A DNA stretch of 64,000 nucleotides, taken from positions 13,392,001 to 13,456,000 of the forward strand of contig NC_134161.1 of the NCBI RefSeq assembly GCF_033958435.1. The letters are read 5' to 3'. The translations under genes and the position numbers were made by a program. The DNA comes from Carettochelys insculpta. Lineage: Eukaryota > Chordata > Testudines > Carettochelyidae. Below are positions 9,959-22,070 of the stretch, piece by piece. Each line of letters opens with the position of its first letter. Position 1 is the stretch's first letter. Under the pieces are notes generated by a model, which saw nothing but the letters and a program-made list of their open reading frames with translations, was not told the DNA's origin and ran no database searches.

Positions 9959-11096
9959 GAAATGTGTATGTATAACACATGCAGAAGCAGTAGCTACCCT
10001 AATGAAAGGATAACAGTTCACAAACAAGTGCAAGCCCTAGCCTGGGAAAGTTATGTTACAAAAAATGTTGGTGCATGGGAGGGACCTTGAGGATATTGAA
10101 ATAAAATGCTTAGGCCTCACTTACTATATCCTGTCTTTATTGGAAGATACAGTGTGTGGTGGTGGGAGCCAGTCTTTTTGTTGTGTTTTAAGTTCATAAC
10201 CTGCACTGTGTACATAAGGATTCTGGTTTTAAGTTTGATCATGTATTTACAGCTAAAAGCCTGCTGAAAAAACACAGATTAAACAGACAATAACATGGGT
10301 GGGGTTTGTTTGTTATTTTTAAATGTGAATCCAGTCCTGTAAAAAAAAATGCCAGAATAACAACTATGCTTCTATCCACGCAACAGGAGCACTGTAAATG
10401 TCCTTCATGCTGTTGCCTACCCATGTGTCTCAGTCCTGATTTGGAGGGTCTCCTAGCAGTGAGAAAGGAGCTTGTTCTTGGTGTCTGTTCATTCTTTTGA
10501 ATCTCTTCTGAGATTTTCAGCAAGGCTGCAGGTTTGAATCAATTGCAGTGGTAGTCTTTATAATGTGGAACTGATTGAGACCTACAATCTCACTTCACAT
10601 AGGCCACCACATAGCTGTCAAATGATGACGGTTTTTTAAATAAAAAATGAACAGGGATGACTTTAAACCAATAATTTAGAAGTGAAAGTATCCATATCTC
10701 ATTACCATTTCTTTGAACTATCCAATCCCTAGATACATATTAGACAAAATGAAAAATAATCCTTCACCCACCCACACAAGAAAAAAGAAATCTTTCATCA
10801 CCCAGATTTCACAACCACAGCTCTCAGTTTCATGCTACTCTTAGTCAATTTCAAACTGCTAGCACATCAGAGAGAAAGCCTGGAACACACATATCAGGCA
10901 TGGACCAAATAATTTAAGTATTTAGCCTTTACAATCATTTTCCTAAGAAATACCTGAGAAATGATTGGCAAATTAAGAATTTGATCCATAGTCCACTGAT
11001 ATCAGCAGAAAGACTCCATTGACTTTAATGGTCTTTGGATCAGACCCTGCAGGACAAAAACTAGAAGCCCTGTCTACCTAAAAATCAAAAGAAAAG

Positions 11097-11128
<32 letters not shown>

Positions 11129-11487
11129 TCACACAGCTCTGTTCTCCCATTTGAAGGGACACTGTTGAGTGATTTTTCATATTTAGGAAGAAAAAAAAAG
11201 GGACTAGCAATAACATCTCTTTAATATTTAAAACTGAATTTTCTTACAATTTTTCTATTCATTTATACATACTTCCATCAAGATAACACTGGCTTGTTAT
11301 TATAAGATTGGTTGCTCGTGCTCACCAAGAAGCTGGTACTAAATGACTGAAAGAGAATACCATTTGATCTGGACATAACTCCAAGTACCACAGTAGAATG
11401 CACAAGCCACAACAGAGCGCCTTTACTTGCCCTGACAATTGTTTCCCTGTGGTAGTCAGGATCCAGCAGAAAAAAAGTGCTTCTCAC
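9959..11487. other. Remainder of PRDM10 intron 4, no gene recognised
   Basis: Contains a repeat fragment at about 10985-11046 (GATCCATAGTCCA, TTTAATGGTCTTTGGATCAGACC) and a (GAAAA)n tract at 11086-11128. No exon or RNA gene is seen. Confidence 0.5.
11086..11128 (+). repeat. (GAAAA)n simple repeat
   Basis: About eight GAAAA units ending in a poly-A-rich stretch. Confidence 0.9.
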
Positions 11488-11547
11488 CTGCTGCGTTGTA
11501 GCATCCTGCTGGACATAAGCCACTTGGGATGGGTCTGTAAACAGAGT
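11488..11547 (-). CDS. PRDM10: PRDM10 coding exon 3: 20-residue exon
   Basis: 60 nt, 20 codons (residues 87-106), phase 0 at both ends. Acceptor TTTTGTTTAG, donor CAG|GTGAGA. It encodes TLFTDPSQVAYVQQDATTQQ, matching the same segment of mammalian PRDM10. It is a short symmetric exon in the Gln-rich N-terminal region. Confidence 0.93.
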
Positions 11548-12435
11548 CTAAACAAAACAATAATGGCTTATCAGTCAGGCCTCTGTGTACTGCCAAATCA
11601 CACAGGGAGAATTACCCTCTTGTTAAGAGGCAACCTATGCAAGAATTATTTATTTTATTTAAGTTCTAAAGTGCATATTATGTGGGTGGCAGCTGTATTC
11701 AGCTTACATCAGTAACCCTACATATGTAGAAATAAACTGAAATAAATGACTGCCATATAAACTAATGGCAGCTCCATAAAAGGAAAATAATTTTACATTT
11801 ATATAGCATTTTTCATTATCTATCACATAAAATACATACCATCAGAAGCAGCAGTTATTAGATATTTATTTAAGCTAATAATTATGCAGGACAAACATCA
11901 GGCCTCTGAAATGCCTAAATAAGGACTACTGGGTTAGAGCTGATGCTTCAAGATGCTGAGGCAAAAAGCGCTATACTGGTGCCAAATCTATTACTATTAA
12001 TTACCAGAACTGTGCTGTGCAAAATAAGGAGACTGTTTCCAAGAAAACTATGGATTAAGTAGCACCTCCTCCTTCTCCTATGTATTCACAGCCTACAGCT
12101 TTTAGGAACATAGTGCAGTCACAATTTCTAGAGGTATTACAAGTGTTTAAAAAATAAATCTTTGATTTAATTACAAGCCCACCTAACTGAAGTGAAATAG
12201 CCAGTACTTTGTGGTTAATAACCCCAGCTCCATTAACACAAAGGCACAGTTCACTAAAATGAACCATACATACTCCCTCTTCACCGGTGGTTAGAGAGAT
12301 GTGGTTGCGCACAGCTGACGGACATCATACAAATCACCCAACTTTGTAGGTAGCTGTCTTTTAAGTCTGAATTCAATTACTGCTCTGTCCAGCCCACAGG
12401 GGGCAGAAAGGGGATGGATATGGAATGATACATGC

Positions 12436-12600
12436 CTGCGTAGTCTCCACAGGATGGATGTAAACCAATGTGTGCTCTGAGGTGTCCACTGAGGTGTAAG
12501 AGGTGCCGTCTGCTGTGTAGACGACCTGCTGCGGGGGACGGTCCTGGTCATCACTGTATACAATTTGTGCCACTGCTCCACCTTCAGGGACAAAGTGCAC
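12436..12600 (-). CDS. PRDM10: PRDM10 coding exon 2 with a GC splice donor
   Basis: 165 nt, 55 codons (residues 32-86), phase 0 on both sides. Acceptor CTTCTCCAG. It encodes [19 protein letters not shown] through [21 protein letters not shown], a close match to the PRDM10 N-terminus. The 3' boundary set by protein homology and by the phase-0 start of the next exon reads CAG|GCATGT, so the donor is GC rather than GT. Using the GT four bases further on would break the frame. Confidence 0.93.
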
Positions 12601-13759
12601 CTGGAGAAGAAATGAAGATAATATACTAAAATAAATATCTATGTGAAAGTATCCACAAGCACACTCATTACAGCCATATTCACCATGTAAAGATCTGCTG
12701 AGTCCAATCTACATAGCCACTTGTTATGGACATAACACAAAAAATACTGTATAATTTAGACAGAGTATTCTAAACTAAATGCCAGCATGGTAGAAACCAG
12801 GACATAAAAATCACTGTATACTTCCCTTTTTCCTCCACTTTTTAACTAGACGCATAAATATTTATACACTGTCTTTCCTAACATTAGTTCTTGGATCATT
12901 CTTCTCCCTTCTACTTTTTGCAAAAAGAAGTTGATGTGACACAGTACAAGACTTGTTAATTTTTACATTCTCAATTTAGTTTAATATCGTTTTGTGAATT
13001 TAGATTTGTTCATTTATTCAATTCTGCACATTTGGACAGTAAATACTGAGTTCTTGTTTCAATAATGAAACATTCATTAACTTACTAATGCTTCTGCAAG
13101 TGATACTCCATCTGTAATGTTAGAATGTGGTATGTGGAACTATCTGGAAGATGTACATGCATAAAGCTACTTAATTGGGAAAAATATAACCACAAAAATT
13201 ATTGGATAGCTCCTAAAGCTGCTAATGGGATAAAGAGATTCCACCTCAGGCCAGCTGTTTGTGTCTCACCAAGTTGTAACTGAAAATGTTGTCCATAGTC
13301 GTCCAACTGTTCAGTGCCTGTCTGAAATGAGTTTGCGTTCTCCACCTTGTTGCCAATAAGCAAGTGTTCTTTTCCTGACAACGCTTAGCTGAGTGCTCAT
13401 CATTTTTTAAAACTGGGCCATTTATTTAGATGCCTAAATATGGAATTAGGAACCTAACTTTAGATTTCTGTTTCCAAAGTATCTTAGCCAGAGTAAATGC
13501 AGACACTGTATTTTCACAGAGTTTGAAATAAAATTCGTATTATTTTATTAACACTTCTTATAAAATAAGTGATTTTGTTTGGTTTTTGGAGATATTTATT
13601 CTAAGAAGAAACTTGACCATCTTAGTTTAGGCAACTGTAGATCTTGTAAAATAAAATGTAACTTAAAACTAGTAATAATTATGAGAGTAATATTTAGCGT
13701 ACATACAGTGCCTTTCATTTCCAGCATGCTGTGGAAATACTAATGAATCTGCACAATAC

Positions 13760-13890
13760 CTATTTATGAAGGGCAGAGGAAGCATTGTTATTCCCATTTT
13801 ACAGCTGGAGGAGCTGAGGTACAGGGAAATGTAATTTCCTGCAAAGTTCAGAGAGCAAGTTATTTGGACAACCAAGATTCCAAGGTCTTA
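13760..13890 (-). mobile_element. MIR-like SINE fragment
   Basis: CCCATTTTACAGCTGGAGGA, GCTGAGGTACAGGGAAATG and CAGAGAGCAAG follow the well-known MIR consensus in reverse orientation. It is highly diverged, as expected of an ancient CORE-SINE. Confidence 0.6.
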
Positions 13891-14363
13891 CTCACATCTT
13901 ACTAATATTTAAGCAGTAAACAATAAACTGATTTGAAATTAATGTGAAACTGATCAGTCTTAGTTTTGCTGTCCAAACTGAGTGGAATGCAGAGTGAAAG
14001 GGAAAAGTAAATGAGATTTGTATAAATCTCAGGCCAATAATAACCACAGCTTTAAAACTATTCTGTATACGTATTACTTGACAGTGATGCTTCGAACTCA
14101 TCCACTTTGGTGCTAGAAAATTAAAGAAAAGCAGATGTGTTGTACTTACAATGAAAAAATGGTAGCAGTACTCTACTACATACTTATTGCAGGCTTGTCA
14201 TAGTCATGTGACTAATCTTAATAACATCAGCTGGACTAATTCAAATGAACTTTTCACATCAGAGAAGGATTTGGCTCTAGTGGCCTTTAGAAATAAAATA
14301 TTTCCTATTGGCATCATGCTCTCTGCACTACCATAAAACTTTAACCAGAGGTCTGATTAGAAC

Positions 14364-14685
14364 AGGGGTTGTCAAAAAGCAGCTTACAGGCCAGACAAAG
14401 CTCACCGGGGTTAGCCCCAGTTGGCTGCCAGTGCTTTATTTACATTCATGTCCACATATACAGCCGCTCACAGCTCCCTTTGGCTGCAGAGAACTGTTCT
14501 GGCAATGGGTGCTGTGGGAAGTAGTAGTGCAGTCCATGCTGCTTTCTGCAGCTATCCTTGGCTGGGAACAGTGATCCACGGCCAGTGAGATCTGCAAGTG
14601 GCTGTAATACAGTGCTGGCTGCCCTCCAGGGGCTAATGCTGGCAAACTGTATCCAACCTGTGAGCCGCTTATTGCCCACCCTTAA
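14364..14685. mobile_element. hAT-like non-autonomous repeat (one end)
   Basis: Starts ACAGGGGTTGTCAAAAAGCA, a hAT-type terminus. It contains GCGGCTCACAG/GTGAGCCGC type sequence and ends near CTTATTGCCCACCCTT. Open frames in it have no recognisable product. Confidence 0.5.
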
Positions 14686-15155
14686 AATAAAAAGAAAGAG
14701 GTTGTGGTACTTTCCCAAGCTTCCACCCACAGCCCAGCTATGCTCTGATGCTACTATCAGAAGACTGTGCAAAGCTTCATGTGACTGTCATCCCCTGCCC
14801 TGTATGCTTTTACTAGCAGAGAAATCATGGACAATGCTGACACTTAAATGACCAGTGGTAGATTCCACAGATCACACTGCTCAAAATGAATAGGGATAGT
14901 TAATATCTCTCAGAGCTGTTGTTTCAGGCTGTCTGCAAACTCACTCATCGCTGTCTTGTTTCACACCCAGCTCAGTCGCTAAAGCTTTACTTTGCAAAAA
15001 TGATGTCTTGGCTTTGATTTCTTCTGAAGCTTATCTTCTGGAATTCAAGATGGGAGGTTCCAGAAAATAAATATAAGTTTCTTGGGCAAGCAAGCCCAGC
15101 TCATTCCCTGATGCTAGGAAATAAATTAGAGAAATTCCTAGGAGATGCTAATCAC

Positions 15156-15248
15156 CTGAGCAGTATTCTGTTCCTGCTCGGCAGATTCAGACCACACCTG
15201 TGGACTTTCCTCTTTCGAGTCCATCTCTTCCCTGTTGTGGTGCTCCAT
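15156..15248 (-). CDS. PRDM10: PRDM10 coding exon 1 with start codon
   Basis: 31 codons ending at donor CAG|GTGATT. Two in-frame ATGs are present: 15248 (MEHHNREE, context CACCATGG, strong) and 15224 (MDSKEESPQVW, context GAGATGG). The second matches the start I know for mammalian PRDM10. The first, eight codons earlier, is chosen here because it is the first in-frame ATG in excellent context. The body QVWSESAEQEQNTAQ matches mammalian PRDM10. The region is hydrophilic and disordered. Confidence 0.88.
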
Positions 15249-15345
15249 GGTGATAGCTAATTACTGGAGCAGGGCTGGGCTGAATAGATTCATCTGTTCG
15301 CTATGTTTCTACTCACTCAAGACAAGTTGATCTTCTGTAACATGG
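15249..15345 (-). other. PRDM10: Probable 5' UTR part of PRDM10 exon 2
   Basis: A good acceptor TTTTCTCTCATTATAG ends at 15346, so the exon probably begins at 15345 and carries about 97 nt of leader before the ATG at 15248. The leader would contain an 8-codon upstream ORF (15343-15317, ATG to TGA). The acceptor choice is inferred from sequence only. Confidence 0.55.
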
Positions 15346-15745
15346 CTATAATGAGAGAAAAGAGACCCCAGACGTTAAATAGCCGAGCACATTGCAATCA
15401 ATTTCAACTGAAACAGCCAGCCAGATGAAAGGTGTTACTATTAGCACATGCAGGGATGTGCTTCAAGGACAGAAAAAGTCTTAATTTTATAAATACTTGT
15501 TCTTGGTTCTCCTTCCCAAATCCTGATGTACAGTATTTTCTAGCTATGGCAGATGACTAAATAAGCCAACAACTGCAACTGACAGAGCTCCTGAAGAGGC
15601 CTAGCTGAAACAGATACTGTGGGAAGGACCCTCCCATCCTGCAGCGCTGCATATGATAATCATTGCAGTGCAGAAAGAGGAGTTTTAAAAATATCCTTCT
15701 GTGATGCCATGCCCTCATATTTTTATGAAAATGTGGTTTTAAATA

Positions 15746-16150
15746 TGAATATGGATAACTAAAATATACTTAATGCAGAGGCAACTAGTGTGGGGATTCC
15801 AGAGGGTCCACAGCCATGCCCCCACTCTGCCCCATCTCATCTCCTTCCCACTCATCTCCCACCCCATCCCCATATCTGCTCCACCCATACTCCTTCCCCT
15901 TCCACCCCTGCTCCACCAATGCCCTGCCCTCTGCACTCCCCTGCTCTGCTTCTTCCTGCAGAATTGCTGGGCTGCTTCCGGTGAGTGCAGAGGCAGTCTC
16001 CCTCCTCCCCAGGACTGGTACTGCCCGAGATCAGTGCAAGGTAGGAAGCTCATGCTGCTCTCAGGCTGTGCTGCTCCAGGAGAGAGGCAGGACCACACCT
16101 TCATTCACCAGAAGCAATGCAGCACAGACAGTGAGTGCAGGGGGAATCTG
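15746..16150. other. C-rich stretch in PRDM10 intron 1
   Basis: 15810-15960 is a C/T-rich tract (repeated CCCATCTC, CCACTC, CCACCCC). It is open in several frames only because of its low complexity. No product is recognised. Confidence 0.4.
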
Positions 16151-16274
16151 ACACTGTGGTGTTAGTGCATGTGACTCCCTATGTACCCCACAAGCTGGCC
16201 TCTGGCTTTATGCAAAATGCAGCATGTGGCGTATCATTGAACAAAGACTTCCTACATGAAGGAAATAGCTCTTC

Positions 16275-16320
16275 CAGAATAGCTTTTTTCGAAATTAGGC
16301 TGTAGACACTCCCTAAAAGA
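16275..16320. mobile_element. Family E inverted-repeat element fragment
   Basis: AGAATAGCTTTTTTCGAAAT followed by TGTAGACACTCCC resembles the right end of the element at 4360-4690. It is interrupted on its right by the CR1 copy. Confidence 0.45.
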
Positions 16321-16705
16321 ACTGGGTTTGTTTAGCTTGGAAAAGAGAAGGCTGAAAGGGGACATGATCACAGCTTTCAAGTACCTAAAAGGGTGTTACA
16401 AGGAGGAGGGAGAAAAATCATTCTCCTTTGCTTCTGATGATAGGATAAGAAACAATGGACTTAAACTGCAGCAAGGGAGGTTTAGGTTGGACATTAGGAA
16501 GACTTTCCTAAATGCCAGTGTAGTTAAGCACTGGAATAAATTGCATAGGGTGGTGGTAAAATCTCCACTCTTGGAGATGTTCAAGAACAGGTTAGATAAA
16601 TATCTAACAGGGATGATATAGATGGTGCTTGACCTGCCGTGAGGGCAGACTGGACTTGATGACCTCTCGAGGTTCCTTCCATTTCTAGTATTCCATGATT
16701 CTATC
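16310..16705 (+). mobile_element. CR1 LINE, 3' end
   Basis: Encodes the CR1 reverse-transcriptase C-terminus: [56 protein letters not shown] short 3' tail ends TATTCCATGATTCTAT, the CR1-type terminal repeat. It is strongly 5'-truncated. Confidence 0.95.
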
Positions 16706-19204
16706 AAGTGACAGTCTCAATGGGATCTCTGTGACCATATTACAGTGATCATAGATTATCTTAAGGCTGGACTGGATTCACTTTGAAGCCCATCACTGTT
16801 GCTCCTGCACTAGTCAGAAGGGATTTGTTTCTCCCTAGCAACAACTCTATACAGCTATTGCCGTCCCTAATAGCCTAGGGATCAAGAGACTCTGACTCAT
16901 TTTGTGCGTAGACCCCAGCTTTGCCGACAAAACTCTCTGGTGTGGACATAGACCATGTGCACAAATCTGCAATCCCAGCTGCCATTTCAGATACTATTAA
17001 ACTAGACATTTTTAACAGAAAGAAAGAACAATGAAGCTTAAATTCTAATTGATATAAGCCTGGAAATCTTGACAAATTGCTTCCATACTAGGTTTTAGTC
17101 ACTCTCTGTGATTTTATTGGAGCCTCTCAGGCTGCCATTGAGAATCTCTAAAATTTAATTTACAGCTTTGCTGATTGGCTTAGTCAGTCATTCAGCACCT
17201 TCCCAGTCCTTTGTCTCCAATGTCATACTGAATCATAGACTTAGGCATGAACATAAGGCTGAGCAAGTCCAATTAACTTTATTTTATTCTGGCTGTCTAG
17301 TTGGGCTGATCTGATGCCAGCACCTGCGTGAACAGCAGAAAGAAAGCAGAAGGTCCGTCACTGATGCAATCATTTATTTACATATTAAATGCAAATTATT
17401 ATAGTCATCATTTATTCCCATAAATACTGGCATTTGGTTGGTCATGAACAAGCTAAAAAAGGAAAAGGAAAAAAAAACAGGCACTTTCTGCCATCTGCTA
17501 ATCTCACGAATAACGAAGGAGTCTTACAGGACCTGCGTGGGTACATCCTACATAAGCCTTCCATATACTGCACAAAGCAATTCTTCAAGAAAGCTTTACT
17601 CTAATGTCACCCCAGGGAGTGATGGAAAAATTACTATCTCCTCACTGAAAAACAACAAACAAAGGAACGAGGTTTTTCTACATTATTAAACAGTATGTCA
17701 TGCTATCACCACTGGTGACAGCTTCCTACTCGCTCCCTTATGCCAAGAAACACAAAACATGCATGTGTTGCTCAACCCAAGAGGTGACAGAAGAAAGTAG
17801 GGTATATGATGTGACTTCATATACACTCATGCTGTTAGACTCTGGGGGAAAAGAAAACAAACATTACATTCATGACTGATGGTACATATACACCACATAG
17901 TACCCAATCCTAAATCTGGACAAAGAAAAAAAGAGTTAAGAAAAATGTAATATCATATCAATGAGTGACACTTTAGTGCAGGATCTTACTAGCAAGGGAA
18001 AAAATAACATGATTAGCTGCATTGAACAATGGTCAGAGCTGAGAATTATCTAACACTGCTGTCCAAGAGGCTATCCTACAAGATATTAAATAAAGGGTTT
18101 ACTATAATAATATTAGTAACATAGCAATGTCTCGTAATAATCCTGGTAACATAGTATTTTACCCTACCTTCTATAGCATATTTCACCCAAAAACCTCAAT
18201 GTGCTTTGTAATGTAGGTAAGTATTATTATAAAATGTTCTTCTTATTCTGATCAAATCCTCCCTGTCAGTTTAACTGAAAAAATTCTCTGATTTTCAAAC
18301 CATATGCTCACTAGTTTGTACATAACACGCTGTGTAGCACACAACACTGCTCATAATAATAACAAAGTCTGAACAAGACTGCAATTCGCTATAGTTATCT
18401 TAATATTATAATATTTCTTGCACTCCTTTTTATCAATTTATTTTGTTTTTGGCCTTCCATATTAATTAAATAGCTGTAATTGGACAGCCAATACTTTAAT
18501 CAATTACCTGCCTAAAACAATCAAAATGCATCAAAATAAATGCTGAATGTTTTTTTGTTTGGTTACTTATTCTATTTACATGCACACCTGAGAAAGAGAG
18601 ATATTTGGTTTCTAAGGATTTTAATCAAGTAAACCAAGCATCAATACAATCAATTAACAGGTGGTGCAAAAGGGTGCCAGAGATTTTTGACTGACTCACT
18701 CTTTAAACATGTTTTGGAATTTTGAAGGCAGATGCTGATTCATTCCTGCCAACTCATAGTAGCAGGAATAGTTCTTCTCTGTTGAATATAAAAAAGGCTA
18801 GAATGACTCTTTGGCCCCCAAAAAGACTTCCAAATATAATTACTGCAGAGAAACACAAGGAAGAGTCAAGCTTTGGGGAAAGCAAAAGGCATGGTTTAAA
18901 TTGTTGCTGGGACTCTGCATCAACTATAAAGCCAAATCACAGGAACAGAAGTTTGGTCTACATTCAGAGAGTCAGACTCACCTTCTATGAACTGGCATAG
19001 TTCCATTATAGTTCCAGTCCAATGGAGCTATGCTGTTTTATGGTGGCTGAAGATCTGCCCTGATATATTTAGATTGTGTTGAGAGCATAGTGAAGATTTC
19101 ACTTGCTTACAGAAGAGTAAATACATTTTACAGTGTGGGTGAACGGAGGCAGAGAAATTCAGTGATTTGTACAGGACACATAGAGAATCCAGGAAAACTA
19201 GAGC
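16706..19204. other. PRDM10 intron 1, mostly unique-looking DNA
   Basis: Contains a family B fragment (about 16905-16955, TTTGCCGACAAAACTCTCTG then GTGTGGACATAGAC) and MIR-like fragments near 18130-18230 and 19080-19200. No gene is recognised. Confidence 0.5.
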
Positions 19205-19945
19205 CCAGTCACCTGTAGTAACTACAGTAAACCCTGAAAATATGCAGCTTCAAGTTGTGTGTAACTTGCTTTAATGCATTAAGTACAACTTGAAGCTGCT
19301 CTGTGGCTCCTTCCCCCTGCCTTCCCTTATCTGCGTGGCTGTCAGCCTAGCAGTTGCGCAGCTGCAGGAAGGCAGGGAGAAGGCTTATAGCATGGCTGTC
19401 AGGCGGACAGCCCTGCCGTTGGGGGAAGGCACGGGGAAGGGGCTTTTAGCTTGCCTGGCTGCCAACAGCTGTGGGCATCTAGGCAAGCTAAAAACTTCTC
19501 CCTGCCTTCCCTCAGTGGCGCAGCTGTCAGGCTGACAGCCATGCCGCTGGAGAATGGCAGGGAGAAGCAGCCAGGAAACTAAGTTTCCCGATCCCGCAAG
19601 CAGAGGGGAGCTGGGAACCAAGCAGCATCCTAGTTCCTTGGCTGCCCTGAGCTGGTGGAACCAGGAAACTGATCAGCCATGAGCTGGTCGGTTTCCTGGG
19701 TCCTGCAAGCCGCAGGGAGACCGGAACCAGGCTGCCCTGGTTCCTAGCTCCCTGCCACTCTGGGAGCCAGGAAACTGACCAGCCCTAGTGAGCTGGTTAG
19801 TTTCCCAGTCCCGCAAGTAAAGGGAAGCTGGGAACCAGGCTGCAGCCTGATTCCCTCTCCCCCCGACTTGTGTGAAAATCTGAGTTAGGCAGAGGTTGCA
19901 AGAACGCAACCCCTGCGTAACTCAAGGATTTACTTTACTAGATCG
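19205..19945. mobile_element. GC-rich interspersed repeat with internal iterations
   Basis: The left part has GTAAACCCTGAAAATATGCAG and the right end TGCGTAACTCAAGGATTTAC, looking like paired ends of a DNA element. The interior is built of imperfect units such as GGGAACCAGGCTGC, CAGGAAACTGACCAGCC and GGCTGTCAGGCGGACAGCC. A shorter relative with the same right end lies at 49905-50100. Open frames inside are repeat-derived. Confidence 0.6.
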
Positions 19946-20348
19946 TTGTTTCTGCAAACCACCTTATTTTGAGTGTCTGCAGAACTCATTAGTGGCTTTG
20001 AATCAATTAATGTAAAAAGAAATCTGATAAGTTATTTTTCTATTTCAAGGTCTATATATCTGAAAACATGGCTATCAAAAACTGGTTTTACATTAGTCTT
20101 TTTATATTTCCACTGTAATCCTCAAGACTATACAGTAAAGCACCTTTCCCTGGAACAAGGCACAGGTGACTCTGCAAGTCTCTTTTTATACCAGGGATCT
20201 GCACCAATGCTGCTAAGCTGAAGCAAAAGACTCCCAGTGGAGACAGGGCCTTAGAAAAAGAGCCCATGGCTTCAGAAAGTTTGAAAATGGAAGCTGCCTT
20301 CCACCCTGAACCACTGAATGTGAGAATGCCAGGAAATGCAAATACCAG

Positions 20349-20616
20349 ACGTACATCCACACTAAAGCCACTACAGCAGTACAGCTACCATACTGCAGCT
20401 ATACCACAACCATGGTGTAGGCACATCCTACACTAACAGAAGGGGTTTTTGATTGATGTAGGTAATCCATCTTTCTGGGAAGTTGCTATGTAAACTCAAG
20501 AATCCTTCTGTCAGCCCAGTCTACCGGGGAGTAAGGTCAACTTAACTATAGGTTCAATTGCATGGACATGCCATTTTTTACAGCCATGAGCAATGTATCG
20601 AGGTCAACCTAAGTCC
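20349..20616. mobile_element. Inverted-repeat element, diverged
   Basis: Begins CGTACATCCACACTAAAGCC, then CAGTACAGCTACCATACTGCAG. The body (ATTGATGTAGGTAATCCATC, GTAAGGTCAACTTAACTATA) resembles the family A/D class. The right end is not clear. Confidence 0.45.
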
Positions 20617-20871
20617 AAAATTCAGACCAGACTTGAGTAAGTTTTATGATTGAGCTCAGAGGAGGATACCAAGGGGACAGACTAAAAGAAGATTCCTTGT
20701 TGATCCTTATTCATAGGTGAGCCTCCTTGAATTAATATGAGAGGTTGCTGTTCTTTCCTCCAAATGGCTCAGGATCCACTTCAGCTACTCCAACTGCAAG
20801 AAATCAGTCCTAATATATCTCAACTTTAAAGAACTCTCTTACGCTCTTTTCTCAGTTCTCTTAGCCATACT

Positions 20872-21060
20872 GGCTCAGCGCACGCAACATTGGCTCTAAT
20901 TTTTTCCATCCATGTGCAGAATAAATGTTGTCATGTGCACCAAGGTATGTGCAGATATGCACCACTAATAGAAATAGATGCTGCCAGCTGTGGGAAGCTG
21001 TAGGCACTCTGCTAATCAGCTGGGTGGCATATGAACTTCTCCTCAACACCTGCTAAATGA
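20872..21060. repeat. Interspersed repeat (CATGTGCAGAATAAAT type)
   Basis: CTAATTTTTTCCATCCATGT followed by GCAGAATAAATG and GTGCACC. The same type is at 52515-52690 (CATGTGCAGAATAAATTATG). There is no coding capacity. Confidence 0.6.
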
Positions 21061-21479
21061 TCAGCTTACAGGGGACATCAGGGGCCAACGGAGTACTATA
21101 TACCCAAACTAGCATTTTAAAGTGCAGTGAGTTGGATCAAGTCATCTATTAGTGAAAACTCTTGACACGTGTCTAGTCGCCCTCTGACACTTTACACCCA
21201 ATGTTGCACACAGATTAGCTGTTCAAGAAGGGTGGGAACTGGGTGAGCTGACAGTGATTTCATAATGACCCAATTTAAGGGTTACATGAACTGTTTGTCC
21301 CATCTGTAGCATATGTAACCATAAAAACAAGATACAACTTTCATTAATATTTATCTTAATTACAACCTAGTTTTCTTCAAATATAGCAATTAATTTTAAT
21401 TATGCGGAAAGTATGTTGAATCTTTGTTAGTCTATTCTTATGACTGGTGCCTTCATTGCACTATGTATGAAAGAGGTTT

Positions 21480-22070
21480 TCTTCAGCTTCTGTTGTTTAG
21501 AGGGTGAGTTGTCAGGGCCTTGCCATTTGTGATCCCCCGAAATCTGGTAAAATGAGGGAATACTCTTGGCTCTCTGGTGCAAGAGAGGACTCTGACCTGG
21601 GAGAGGGATATTGGAGTGAGTGAAGGGAGTTGAAGTCAGGTGCTAGAAGCAGGTTCTGGACAATGAGAACAGAGATTTTGCTGCACTACTCCGCTCCCAG
21701 CAAAATCTCTCAGCTCTTGTCGGCCAGTAACCAGACACTGGGAACTGTGAAACTGTGCAGCACTGCCCCCTTCTCCAGCAAAATTTCTCAGCTCTCCTTG
21801 GCTGGTTTTGTGCACTGCTCCCACCTCCAGCAAAATCTCTCAGCTCCCATTGGCTGGTTTCTGCCCAATAGGAGCTCAGAGATTTTGCTGAGTGTAAGGG
21901 AGGGTATGAAACCAGACAATGGGAGCTGAGGGATTTTGCTGGTGGGGCAGGGCAGACCCTGAAGCTCTTCCCCTTTACAGACTTAGGGACAGGACGCAGG
22001 CTGGATCAAAAGGCTTGGCAGGCCACATCTGGCCTGTGGGCTGGATCTTGCCCAACCCTGCTCTATGGCA
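21480..22070. mobile_element. Repeat cluster with direct and inverted 19-bp motifs
   Basis: The motif CAGCAAAATCTCTCAGCTC occurs directly at 21698, 21776 and 21828. Its complement occurs at 21872, 21923 and, partially, at 21669. The segment ends TGGATCTTGCCCAACCCTG at about 22060, a hAT-like terminus, so the iterated block probably sits inside a hAT-derived element. Confidence 0.55.

Larger units (their letters stand above)
12601..15155. other. PRDM10 intron between coding exons 1 and 2
   Basis: Holds an old MIR-like fragment (about 13760-13890) and a hAT-like element (14364-14685). The rest is AT-rich intron without recognisable genes. Confidence 0.55.

Noticed and set aside
16328..16621. 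Apparent 97-residue gene
   Set aside because: It is the C-terminus of CR1 reverse transcriptase, a LINE fragment.
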